Part shown: positions 8,668 through 16,336 of the stretch, piece after piece
Numbering within the stretch: position 1 is the stretch's first letter
Layout: each line of letters begins with the position of its first letter
Assembly: GCA_001898225.1 (NCBI GenBank)
Contig: MKTJ01000080.1
Location: forward strand, 62,001-126,000
DNA: 64,000 bases
Direction: 5' to 3'
Origin: Chloroflexi bacterium 54-19
Lineage (GTDB): Bacteria > Chloroflexota > Chloroflexia > Chloroheliales > Chloroheliaceae
Position numbers and translations under genes: made by a program
Notes under the pieces: generated by a model
The model's input: only the letters and a program-made list of their open reading frames with translations
Told to the model about the DNA's origin: nothing
Databases searched by the model: none

Positions 8668-9369
8668 ATGAAGAAAATCGTGGTTTTTGGGGCGAACGGA
8701 CCGACCGGGCGGTTATTGGTACGTCAGGCCCTGGACCGGGGCTATAATGTAACGGCTGTGACGCGCCACCCTGCCGGATACCCCATCCAGGCGGAAAATT
8801 TGCGGGTGCTTGGCGGGGATGTCTACGACCCGGCCTCGGTGGAACAGGCCGTAGCCGGGCAGGAGGCGGTGCTTTCGGTGTTGGGAGTGCCGTTCAGCCG
8901 CAAACCGGTAAAAGTCTATTCGGAGGGTATGGCAAATATAATGCAGGCCATGCAAAAATGGGGCGTGCGCCGCCTGGTGTGCGTGACCTCAAGCGCCACC
9001 GATACCCAGGCCGGACCGCACGGTGGTTTCCTCTTCGAAAAAGTGTTGCAACCTTTCGTGGTGGAAGTCCTTGGTAAGACCCTTTACCAGGATATGCGAA
9101 AGATGGAAGCCATGGTGCAAACCAGTGACCTCGAGTGGACCATCGTCCGGCCCTCCGGTCTTTTCGAAACCGGGGAAGTCACTTCGTATAAGGTGGCGGA
9201 GAACTATCTGAGCAGCAAGTTCACTTCAAGGGCAGACCTCGCAGCCAGTATGTTACAGTTCTCCGCTGACAATCGTTACAGCCGTAAAATTATGGCGGTA
9301 GGTACCTATGCGGTCCGGCCCAGCTTTATTTCGCTGCTCTGGCGAGAAGGTTTTGCCAAAAAAGCTTAA
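8668..9369 (+). CDS. NAD(P)-binding oxidoreductase/epimerase-like protein (NmrA/BVR-B type)
   Basis: Atypical short-chain dehydrogenase, 233 residues. The N-terminal Rossmann motif VVFGANGPTGRLLVRQAL (GxxGxxG) is intact, and RRLVCVTSSATDTQ is the fourth-strand region with the S-S pair seen in NmrA/biliverdin-reductase-B-like proteins. DLEWTIVRPSGLFETGE is the usual substrate-pocket segment. AGAAGGAG precedes the ATG. It is followed after 18 bases by the ECF41 sigma factor; ECF41 sigmas are typically next to genes for carboxymuconolactone decarboxylases, oxidoreductases or epimerases, and this gene fits the epimerase/oxidoreductase class. It is therefore probably the regulon target. The substrate is unknown. 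Confidence 0.8.
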   Translation: MKKIVVFGANGPTGRLLVRQALDRGYNVTAVTRHPAGYPIQAENLRVLGGDVYDPASVEQAVAGQEAVLSVLGVPFSRKPVKVYSEGMANIMQAMQKWGVRRLVCVTSSATDTQAGPHGGFLFEKVLQPFVVEVLGKTLYQDMRKMEAMVQTSDLEWTIVRPSGLFETGEVTSYKVAENYLSSKFTSRADLAASMLQFSADNRYSRKIMAVGTYAVRPSFISLLWREGFAKKA

Positions 9370-9387
9370 AGGGAACAGTTACAACCG

Positions 9388-10281
9388 ATGACACTATTTA
9401 GCCAGGATTACGGGGAAGAATCTTTCGAGACCTACCGGACGTATCTTTTTGGGATTGCCTACCGGATGCTCGGCAGCGTTATGGATGCCGAGGACATGGT
9501 GCAGGAAACTTTCTTGCGCTACCAGACGGCCAGACCCCAGGAAATCCACTCCCTCAAAGCTTATTTGACGACCATCCTGACCCGGTTATGTATTGACCAG
9601 CTAAGTTTAGCCCGGCGCAAACGCGAGGTCTATGTAGGCCCCTGGCTGCCCGAACCAATCCTCACGGCCGGGCTTAGTGAGCCGGAAGGAGGCAACCCGG
9701 AGAAGAAGGTTGAAATGGAAGAGTCTATTTCGCTGGCTTTCCTGGTCCTGCTTGAACAGTTGCAACCGTTCGAGAGAGCGGTATTTTTGCTGCGAGAAGT
9801 TTTCGATTACGAGTTTGCCGAGATTGCGGCGATGCTTGGTAAGAGCGAGGCGGCCTGCCGCAAATCGTTCAGCCGGGCTAAACCGCACCTGCGGGAACAC
9901 CGGCCCCGGTTCAAGGCTTCCCGCCAGGCGCAACAGCAACTGCTTCAGGGATATGTCCGAGCCGTCGAGACAGGCGAACTAGCGGCCCTGATGGATTTGC
10001 TCTCCGAAGACGTGGTGTTGTGGACCGACGCGGGCGGGAAAACGGTCACCGCCGCCTATCGCCCGGTCAAAGGTAAGGATGCGGTGGCCCGGTTCAGCCT
10101 GGGCACAAAACGGTTCTGGCCGTCCCGGTATCACGCTGAACTGGCCGAAGTTAACGGCCAACCGGCCATGCTTTTGTTTTCCGGCGATATATTATTTGCA
10201 GTCCTGACCGTGGATGTAACCGCCGACCGGATACAAACCATCCGGGTCATGGCAAACCCGGAAAAGCTCGCTCGGATTTGA
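9388..10281 (+). CDS. ECF41-family RNA polymerase sigma factor (SigJ-like)
   Basis: Alternative sigma factor, 297 residues: sigma region 2 (AYRMLGSVMDAEDMVQETFLRYQ), a linker with GPWLPEPIL (Trp at about residue 86), sigma region 4 (FDYEFAEIAAMLGKSEAACRKSFSRA), then a C-terminal SnoaL-like domain. ECF41 hallmarks are visible: WLPEP in the linker, DAGGKTVTA (family DGGG) and NPEKL (family NPDKL) at the C-terminus. In this family the fused SnoaL domain replaces a separate anti-sigma factor and modulates activity. The gene is directly downstream of an NAD(P)-binding protein gene behind a matching ECF41-type promoter at 8510, implying positive autoregulation of a two-gene unit. Confidence 0.92.
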   Translation: MTLFSQDYGEESFETYRTYLFGIAYRMLGSVMDAEDMVQETFLRYQTARPQEIHSLKAYLTTILTRLCIDQLSLARRKREVYVGPWLPEPILTAGLSEPEGGNPEKKVEMEESISLAFLVLLEQLQPFERAVFLLREVFDYEFAEIAAMLGKSEAACRKSFSRAKPHLREHRPRFKASRQAQQQLLQGYVRAVETGELAALMDLLSEDVVLWTDAGGKTVTAAYRPVKGKDAVARFSLGTKRFWPSRYHAELAEVNGQPAMLLFSGDILFAVLTVDVTADRIQTIRVMANPEKLARI

Positions 10282-10341
10282 GGCGAAACAGGTCAACTGG
10301 ACTTGTCGCAAACTTACAGACGATTATCAAAGGAGAAAAAT

Positions 10342-10560
10342 ATGCCGGGTAAAGCGACCAACGATTTACCGGGAGGGCTATCCCAACCGGCCTTACGAGC
10401 CCTGACCGGGGCCGGTATCACCCGCCTGGAAGACCTGACCCGGTTCAGCGAAACCGAAATCAAACAGCTACACGGCATCGGTCCGAACGCGCTCCAAAAA
10501 TTAAAGGCGGCCCTTGAAGAAAAAGGTCTTTCTTATGCGGAAAAGAAGTCCGGTAAATAA
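10342..10560 (+). CDS. Small helix-hairpin-helix DNA-binding protein (72 aa)
   Basis: 72-residue protein resembling the C-terminal domain of the RNA polymerase alpha subunit and other HhH folds: LSQPALRALTGAGITRLEDLTRFSETEIKQLHGIGPNALQKLKAALEEKG, with the hairpin glycine motif HGIGPNA. It should bind DNA non-specifically. The start at 10342 is chosen because AAAGGAG precedes ATG by six bases. It follows the ECF41 gene after 60 bases and may be co-transcribed. Stand-alone proteins of this type are widespread and mostly uncharacterised. Confidence 0.7.
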   Translation: MPGKATNDLPGGLSQPALRALTGAGITRLEDLTRFSETEIKQLHGIGPNALQKLKAALEEKGLSYAEKKSGK

Positions 10561-10662
10561 ATTAATGATATAAAGCATTAAAGTCTAACGGAACCCATAC
10601 AGTTGTCTGATAGGTGGTAGAAACTGGAAGGGTTTAGCGGAAACTTAATTGAAAGGAATTTT

Positions 10663-11475
10663 ATGACTACAGGCTCAAATGGCAATTACGCTCCTATAAA
10701 CGGCATCAACCTTTATTTCGAGAAATTCGGAGAAGGCGAACCTTTAATCCTGTTGCACGGCGGGCTTGGTTCTATCGGAATGGTTGAAGAAGTATTAAAA
10801 GCGCTTGCAGCAGGACGGCAGGTTATAGGGGTAGATTTGCATGGGCATGGCCGGACGGCTATTGGCGGTCGCCCCTTGAGCCTGGAAGGCATGGGTAAGG
10901 ATGTTGGCGAACTCATTAAATATTTGGGCCTGGCACAGGCCGATGTAATGGGCTATTCGATGGGCGGCGGGGCTGCTTTACAGGTTGCCATTCAGTACCC
11001 CGAAAGGGTCCGCAAATTGATTGTCGTATCGTCCCCTCACAAACGTTCGGGATGGTTTCCCGAAATGCAGACCGGGATGGCCTCGATGAATGCCACAATG
11101 GCCGAGGAAGCAAAGCAATCACCAATGTACATGGTTTATTCCCAAATCGCTCCCAGGGTCGAAGATTGGCCGGAGTTGCTCGACCAGATCGGAATTATGC
11201 TTGGTAAAGACTACGACTGGACGAACGAAGTAGCCACCTTCAAAATGCCGGTTATGATTGTGGTTGGGGATGCCGACGGTATCCGGCCTTCCAGCACCGT
11301 CGAGTTCTTTGAACTGCTTGGCGGGGGCCAGCGGGACGCCGGTTGGGACGGCTCCGGTATGTCAAATGCGCGACTGGCGATTTTGCCTGGTGTTACTCAC
11401 TATAATATTTTTAACACCCCGGCCCTGGTCTCAGCCGTAGTCCCGTTCCTGGATGCGTCCGTAGCCGTCAGGTAG
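10663..11475 (+). CDS. Alpha/beta hydrolase
   Basis: 270-residue alpha/beta-hydrolase. The oxyanion HGGLG segment (LILLHGGLGSIG) and the nucleophile elbow GYSMGGGAA (Ser at about residue 104) are clear. The catalytic Asp is likely in VGDADGIRPS and the His in LPGVTHYNIF. The 25-residue cap region is rich in Met. GAAAGGAA lies just before the ATG. It has its own terminator at 11513 and is probably monocistronic. The substrate cannot be predicted. Confidence 0.85.
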   Translation: MTTGSNGNYAPINGINLYFEKFGEGEPLILLHGGLGSIGMVEEVLKALAAGRQVIGVDLHGHGRTAIGGRPLSLEGMGKDVGELIKYLGLAQADVMGYSMGGGAALQVAIQYPERVRKLIVVSSPHKRSGWFPEMQTGMASMNATMAEEAKQSPMYMVYSQIAPRVEDWPELLDQIGIMLGKDYDWTNEVATFKMPVMIVVGDADGIRPSSTVEFFELLGGGQRDAGWDGSGMSNARLAILPGVTHYNIFNTPALVSAVVPFLDASVAVR

Positions 11476-11512
11476 ACGCGAAATAAATTTAATAAACCTG
11501 ATTTAGAACACA

Positions 11513-11546
11513 AAAGACACCTGGCCAGGTTTGCCCAGGTGTCTTA
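11513..11546 (+). terminator. Rho-independent terminator after alpha/beta hydrolase
   Basis: Strong inverted repeat AAGACACCTGG/CCAGGTGTCTT with a GC-rich stem, located 38 bases past the stop; T tract short. Confidence 0.75.
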
Positions 11547-11751
11547 TTGATTCTCAAAGATTAAAACCAGGCAGTTACCCTGGATACATCTTCGTCTATT
11601 GTAATTATTTTTCAGCCCGTTATAATTGATTTGTAAATGCGCTGGTATTGGTTTTGACTTTCGTCGCTGCCTGGCCTTCGCAAAGTCATTTTAATTCCGG
11701 TATACCTGATAATTTTCAGTTAATGCCGGGCTCTTGCCAAAAGGTGCCGGT

Positions 11752-13314
11752 ATGGAATCAGCCAGAACTCTTCAAGCTTCAAAAAACAGCCATGTCCCAG
11801 CCCAACCGGTCCCTATCAATTCGCAACAGGATTTTCTACCTTCTCCTGATATTGCAGGTTTTAATGCTCGCCCACCCAGAATAACCCCGGCCAATATACT
11901 CACTTTACAGCGCACCATGGGAAACCAGGCCGTTTGCCGCTTGCTGGCCCAGCAAAAAACCGCCAGGAGCACAGCACCCGTAAGTACCACTAACCCCGGG
12001 ACTATCCAGCGTAAAAACTATGACAAGGGCAAACATAGCGATAACTTTATGCGCTATCTCAAAGAAAGTATTCCCGGTGGTTATGATGACACCGACGCCA
12101 ATCAAAAGCAGGCGGCGGCACGGGCCTGGATTCTTGACCAGAATGCCTATGACAGCCGGATTATCCACGAAGCAGCCAGTGGCAACCTTAATTCCCTGGA
12201 AGATGCCATTGATTACAAACAGCAAAGCCGCCTGGATGACGCCGGTCTGGACCTGGCAACCGATATTGTCCCTTTAATCAAAAGTGTTACTGTTGAGACA
12301 ATGGCGGACCAACTTCAAACCTTTATCCAGACTTTGAATCCGGGCGAAAAACGGAGCAAGATTATCTGGGGCTCATTGACAAGTTGGGGTGCCGCCAAAA
12401 CTATGGAAGCCCACCTTGAAAAGGATGGCCGCCAGGACGGTTCCGAAGCGGACGGAGCGCCTGAGTGGATGCTGCAAATGGAAGAACGGATGGGTGGACC
12501 TAAAAAGACCCTCTACGTGCGTGGGCATATGCTCAATAATAACCTGGGCGGACCCGGCCTGGATTACAACATGGTGCCTTTCCCTGGACCGAACGCCAGT
12601 GGTATCAAGAACGTAAATAAAGCCCATCTCACCAAGTACGAAAAGCCGGTGAAAGACCTGTACGACAAGGTGCTTAAAGGCGAAGTAACCGACCTTGTCT
12701 ACAAGGTCCAGGCGGTCTATCCCCGCGCCCCCCGCCAGCTAACTGGGGAATTCCGCCAGGTTTATGAGCAATTTAACCTGTTATATAACGAATTGGTGGC
12801 CGAATTCCGCCAGTCGAGCCAGGGGAAAAATGACCAGGATATTGAGAAAGAGTTTGCCGGTTTTGACGAAATAAAACCCAACCTGCAAAACTATCAAAGT
12901 GTGCCTACCGCCTATAAGCGAAGTTATGTCGAAATTCGCCCGGTCCAGAAACACCTCGACACCGTGCCATTTGACAACCTGCTCAAGGATATCAACCTCA
13001 AACTGGACCAGCGGTTACTCAAGAAAAACATACCGCTCATCGCACTGCAAAAAAGCGTCCCGAAAGGGAAAGATTTAACCCAGGTAACCATGCGTGAACT
13101 GGTGGGTTATGTCAAAAACAACGCCTTGCTGTGGGCCCTGGAAGACGAAAGAGTACCAGCCTCAATCAACTGCGAGGTTACCTGGATAGACCACACCGAA
13201 CAACCCGCCAAAGCCAAATCAATTCCGGTTGACCCCATCCAGGTTGATTTGTTTAACCAGATTGACGCACCTTATGCCCAGCGGTCGGATATAGAAATCA
13301 ACAAGGGAGAGTAA
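11752..13314 (+). CDS. Putative eCIS cargo protein with HNH-like (beta-beta-alpha-metal) nuclease domain
   Basis: About 520 residues. Near residues 45-60 it has ILTLQRTMGNQAVCRLL, the LQRTxGNxAV motif that recurs near the N-terminus of proteins loaded by extracellular contractile injection systems, usually those with DUF4157. No DUF4157 HExxH is present. After a linker ending in TIQRK comes a mostly helical region. From about residue 250, TLYVRGHMLNNNLGGPG and LDYNMVPFPG, then NVNKAHLTKYEKPV, reproduce the RGH...N...N/H...E layout of DNA/RNA non-specific endonucleases (RGH His as base, Asn as metal ligand). A second helical region forms the C-terminus. No signal peptide or membrane segment. 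ATG 11752 is chosen over TTG 11734 because AAAAGG precedes it. No injection-system structural gene or immunity gene is visible nearby. The nuclease and cargo roles are inferences. Confidence 0.7.
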   Translation: MESARTLQASKNSHVPAQPVPINSQQDFLPSPDIAGFNARPPRITPANILTLQRTMGNQAVCRLLAQQKTARSTAPVSTTNPGTIQRKNYDKGKHSDNFMRYLKESIPGGYDDTDANQKQAAARAWILDQNAYDSRIIHEAASGNLNSLEDAIDYKQQSRLDDAGLDLATDIVPLIKSVTVETMADQLQTFIQTLNPGEKRSKIIWGSLTSWGAAKTMEAHLEKDGRQDGSEADGAPEWMLQMEERMGGPKKTLYVRGHMLNNNLGGPGLDYNMVPFPGPNASGIKNVNKAHLTKYEKPVKDLYDKVLKGEVTDLVYKVQAVYPRAPRQLTGEFRQVYEQFNLLYNELVAEFRQSSQGKNDQDIEKEFAGFDEIKPNLQNYQSVPTAYKRSYVEIRPVQKHLDTVPFDNLLKDINLKLDQRLLKKNIPLIALQKSVPKGKDLTQVTMRELVGYVKNNALLWALEDERVPASINCEVTWIDHTEQPAKAKSIPVDPIQVDLFNQIDAPYAQRSDIEINKGE

Positions 13315-13340
13315 CCGCAAATAATCCAGAGTTATAAAAT

Positions 13341-13373
13341 CAAAAGACGCCGGGTTGCCTGGCGTCTTTTTGA
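13341..13373. terminator. Bidirectional terminator between cargo gene and metK
   Basis: AAAAGACGCC/GGCGTCTTTTT with a nine-base loop. It has A and T runs on either side, so it can end transcripts from both the putative nuclease gene and the leftward SAM operon. Confidence 0.85.
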
Positions 13374-13395
13374 TTCTTAATCTTTTTGGAAGGAG

Positions 13396-14640
13396 TTAGT
13401 TGGCGCTTACCAGCACGCTTTCGTTTTCTTCCAGGCCCGCTTCCGCCCGCAGGGTGGCCGCTTTGTCAGTCTGCTCCCAGGGCAGTTCGGCAGTGTTCGA
13501 GCCGAAGTGGCCGTAAGCCGCAGTCTGTTTGTAGATAGGCCGCCGCAGGTTGAGCGACTTGATGATACCAGCCGGGCGCAGGTCAAAGTGTTTGTTGACC
13601 AGTTCCAGGATTTTCTCATCGGAAACCTTGCCAGTGCCGTAGGTCTCGACCATCAGGCTAATCGGTTTGGCGACACCGATGGCATAAGAGACCTGTAGCT
13701 CGACCCGGTCGGCTAGGCCCGCCGCGACGATGTTCTTGGCGACATAGCGCACCGCGTAAGCCGCCGAGCGGTCTACCTTCGTCGGGTCTTTGCCGCTGAA
13801 AGCGCCGCCACCATGCCTGGCAATCCCGCCGTAGGTGTCAACGATAATCTTGCGCCCGGTCAGACCGGCGTCACCCATCGGGCCACCGACCACGAAGCGC
13901 CCGGTCGGGTTGATAAAGAACTTGGTGTTTTCGTCAATCAGTTCCGCCGGGACGACCGCTTTTACTACTTTCTCAATCACGTCCTCGCGGATTTGCTCCT
14001 GGGTGACGGCGGGCGAGTGCTGGGTCGAAACGACGATAGCGTCAACCCGTTTCGGCTTGCCGTAAGCGTATTCGATTGTTACCTGGCTTTTGCCGTCAGG
14101 CCGCAGGTAATCGAGTTCACCGCTCTTGCGGGCTTCGGCCAGGCGGCGGGTAATCCGGTGGGCCAGGGCGATAGAAAGCGGCATCAATTCAGGCGTTTCG
14201 TTACAGGCGAACCCGATCATCATACCCTGGTCGCCCGCGCCGATGGCTTCAATCTGATCATCGGTCATCTCGCCGGTCTTGGCTTCGAGGGCTTTGTCCA
14301 CGCCCAGGGCGATGTCGGCGGACTGCTCTTTAATCGAGGAGATAACCCCGCAGGAGTCGGCATCAAAACCATAATCCGAGGAGGTATAGCCAATATTGCG
14401 AATCGTTTCGCGCACGAGCTGGTCGATGTTGACGTAGGCGGTGGTGGTTATTTCCCCGGCTACGAGGACCAGGCCGGTCGTAGTCGCGGTTTCGCAAGCC
14501 ACGCGAGCGTTAGGGTCCTGGGCAAAGATAGCGTCCAGCACCGCATCAGAAATCTGGTCGCAAATTTTATCCGGGTGGCCTTCGGTAACACTCTCACTGG
14601 TCAGAAAGAGCTTTGGCGAGTTGATGAAGGTGTTGGACAT
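13396..14640 (-). CDS. metK: S-adenosylmethionine synthetase
   Basis: Makes SAM from methionine and ATP. 414 residues, slightly longer than the E. coli enzyme. Signatures: TSESVTEGHPDKICDQISDA (N-terminal His and ATP site), GAGDQGMMIGFACNETPE (family signature 1) and GGGAFSGKDPTKVDRSAAY (signature 2, phosphate binding). It is the last gene of a leftward operon mtnA-pfkB-ahcY-metK under a SAM-I riboswitch. GGGAG lies 13 bases before ATG 14640. The 230-base gap from ahcY holds heptamer repeats and an inverted repeat, so read-through or a secondary promoter is possible. Confidence 0.97.
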   Translation of the reverse strand: MSNTFINSPKLFLTSESVTEGHPDKICDQISDAVLDAIFAQDPNARVACETATTTGLVLVAGEITTTAYVNIDQLVRETIRNIGYTSSDYGFDADSCGVISSIKEQSADIALGVDKALEAKTGEMTDDQIEAIGAGDQGMMIGFACNETPELMPLSIALAHRITRRLAEARKSGELDYLRPDGKSQVTIEYAYGKPKRVDAIVVSTQHSPAVTQEQIREDVIEKVVKAVVPAELIDENTKFFINPTGRFVVGGPMGDAGLTGRKIIVDTYGGIARHGGGAFSGKDPTKVDRSAAYAVRYVAKNIVAAGLADRVELQVSYAIGVAKPISLMVETYGTGKVSDEKILELVNKHFDLRPAGIIKSLNLRRPIYKQTAAYGHFGSNTAELPWEQTDKAATLRAEAGLEENESVLVSAN

Positions 14641-14685
14641 ATCTTTTTAATACTCCCTTAAAAATCGTGAAACGCGCCCTTTATG

Positions 14686-14706
14686 GGCAAACGTTAAACG
14701 TTGAAC
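14686..14706. repeat. Tandem heptamer array upstream of metK
   Basis: Units GGCAAAC, GTTAAAC, GTTGAAC in direct succession, 46 bases before the metK start codon. The GTTNAAC unit is itself palindromic. Confidence 0.65.
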
Positions 14707-14774
14707 GTGTAGACCAAATCGGTCATTATGTAATTTGTCTTAATAAATTAGTTGAGCAAACCCTTTTTACAACC

Positions 14775-14809
14775 TATTGGCCCTCTGTTACATGTCCTTC
14801 GGGCCAATA
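14775..14809. repeat. Inverted repeat in ahcY-metK gap
   Basis: Perfect nine-base arms TATTGGCCC/GGGCCAATA separated by 17 bases. On the minus strand it lies about 65 bases past the ahcY stop. It could be a terminator or attenuator stem, but no T tract follows. Confidence 0.5.
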
Positions 14810-14872
14810 AGTTCCTGTTTCCCACGGTCCCTTCAGGGTGAACGTTGTTTCGTTCAACGTGGGTTTTTCGTC

Positions 14873-16144
14873 CTAAGTCCCGGACTGCCAGCTAGAAATA
14901 TATTTTTCCTGCTCAGGGCTAAGGGTGTCGATATTGACGCCCATCGCCTTCAGCTTGAGGCTGGCGATAGCTTCGTCAATCTCGCGGGGCACCACGTAGA
15001 CCTTGTTATCAAGCTTGCCGTGGTTCTTGGCGACCCACTCGGCGCTAAGGGCCTGGTTGGCGAAGCTCATATCCATAACGGCGGCGGGGTGACCCTCGGC
15101 GGCGGCCAGGTTCAGCAAACGGCCATCGGCCAGCAGGTAAATCTTGCGGCCATCGAACAGCTTGAATTCTTCGACAAACTCGCGGACCCGGCGGCGGCTT
15201 TCGGTCAACTCATCTAGGAAGGCGATGTTAATCTCGTCGTTGAAGTGGCCGCTGTTACCGATGAGCGCGCCATCTTTCAGCTTGCGAATCTGGCGGTCCA
15301 CCACGTTCAGGTTGCCGGTAACGGTGATAACGATGTCGGCAATCGGGGCGGCTTCTTCCATGGTCATAACCCGGAACCCGTCCATGACTGCTTCGAGGGC
15401 GCGAATCGGGTCCACTTCGGTTACGATGACCTGGGCACCCATACCACGGGCGCGGGTCGCCAGGCCGCGACCACACCAGCCGTAACCGCCGACTACGAAG
15501 TTCTTACCGGCTAACAGCACGTTGGTCGCCCGGAGCAGACCATCCAGGGTGGACTGGCCGGTGCCATAGCGGTTGTCGAACATGTGCTTGGTATCGGCTT
15601 CGTTCACGGCGACAATCGGGAAGCGCAGGGCGTTATCTTTTTCCATCGCTTTGAGACGAATAACGCCGGTCGTGGTTTCTTCGGTGCCGCCAATCATGTT
15701 CTCGATGAGTTCGGGCCGTTCCAGGTGCAGGCGCGAAACCAGGTCGCAGCCATCGTCCATGGTCTGGTTCGGTTTGGTATCCAGGACTGCGTCCAAGTGG
15801 CGGTAATAGGTGGTGTTGTCCTCACCCTTGATAGCGTAGGTCGGGATACCGGCTTCAACCAGGGCCGCCGCGACATCGTCCTGGGTCGAGAGCGGGTTGG
15901 AGGCGCAGGCGGTAATTTCTGCGCCACCGGCTTTAAGGGTCAACAGCAGGTTAGCCGTTTCGGTCGTGATGTGAAGGCAGGCGCCAACGCGCTGCCCGGC
16001 CAGGGGTTTCTCTTTTTCAAAACGATCTCGAATCAGGCCGAGTACCGGCATTTCGAGGGCGGCCCATTCGATACGGTCGCGCCCCTTCTGGGCCAGGCCG
16101 AGGTCTTTAACATCGTAGCCGGGTTTATCGGAAATCTGGGACAT
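14873..16144 (-). CDS. ahcY: Adenosylhomocysteinase
   Basis: Reversible hydrolysis of S-adenosylhomocysteine to adenosine and homocysteine, removing the inhibitor produced by methyltransferases. 423 residues, the shorter form common in archaea and many bacteria. Conserved: EWAALEMPVLGLIRDRF at the N-terminus, the substrate-binding Cys/Asp region TQDDVAAAL, the NAD site GYGWCGRGLATRARGMGAQVIVTEVDP, and SGHFNDEINI. It is third in the SAM-cycle operon. The start at 16144 has GGAG about 15 bases upstream, which is long but no better start is seen. The C-terminus SSWQSGT is typical. Confidence 0.97.
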   Translation of the reverse strand: MSQISDKPGYDVKDLGLAQKGRDRIEWAALEMPVLGLIRDRFEKEKPLAGQRVGACLHITTETANLLLTLKAGGAEITACASNPLSTQDDVAAALVEAGIPTYAIKGEDNTTYYRHLDAVLDTKPNQTMDDGCDLVSRLHLERPELIENMIGGTEETTTGVIRLKAMEKDNALRFPIVAVNEADTKHMFDNRYGTGQSTLDGLLRATNVLLAGKNFVVGGYGWCGRGLATRARGMGAQVIVTEVDPIRALEAVMDGFRVMTMEEAAPIADIVITVTGNLNVVDRQIRKLKDGALIGNSGHFNDEINIAFLDELTESRRRVREFVEEFKLFDGRKIYLLADGRLLNLAAAEGHPAAVMDMSFANQALSAEWVAKNHGKLDNKVYVVPREIDEAIASLKLKAMGVNIDTLSPEQEKYISSWQSGT

Positions 16145-16169
16145 TATACTTTCGGACTCCTTTTTAATC

Positions 16170-16197
16170 GTTGAACGTCAAACGTTGAACGTTAAAC
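16170..16197. repeat. Tandem heptamer array upstream of ahcY (4 units)
   Basis: Four perfect 7-base steps: GTTGAAC, GTCAAAC, GTTGAAC, GTTAAAC, just before the ahcY ribosome site. A single further GTTCAAC occurs near 16268, followed by the stem TTCGTTCA/TGAACGAA. Confidence 0.75.
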
Positions 16198-16315
16198 GTG
16201 TTTTAATTTGGTTGTTTTAACTGGTTCCAATCCTACGAGCTTACTCAACATCTTGAGTGGGATTTTCGTTCAACGTTATTTCGTGCCCTTTAGGGGCAGA
16301 ATTTGAACGAAGCTG

Positions 16316-16336
16316 GTTAAACGTTTAACGTTTTAC
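16316..16336. repeat. Heptamer array overlapping the 3' end of the PfkB gene
   Basis: Units GTTAAAC, GTTTAAC, GTTTTAC. Read on the minus strand they supply the last codons (K-T-L-N-V) and the TAA stop of the PfkB-type kinase, so the repeat has become part of the coding sequence. Confidence 0.65.

Noticed and set aside
11648..11884. 78-codon frame overlapping the N-terminus of the putative cargo gene
   Set aside because: It uses another frame through the start of the cargo gene and shows no motif; the cargo frame has a family motif and a ribosome site.
13813..14661. Long open frame (282 codons) antisense to metK
   Set aside because: Shadow of metK; composition rich in G, V and R with no family features.
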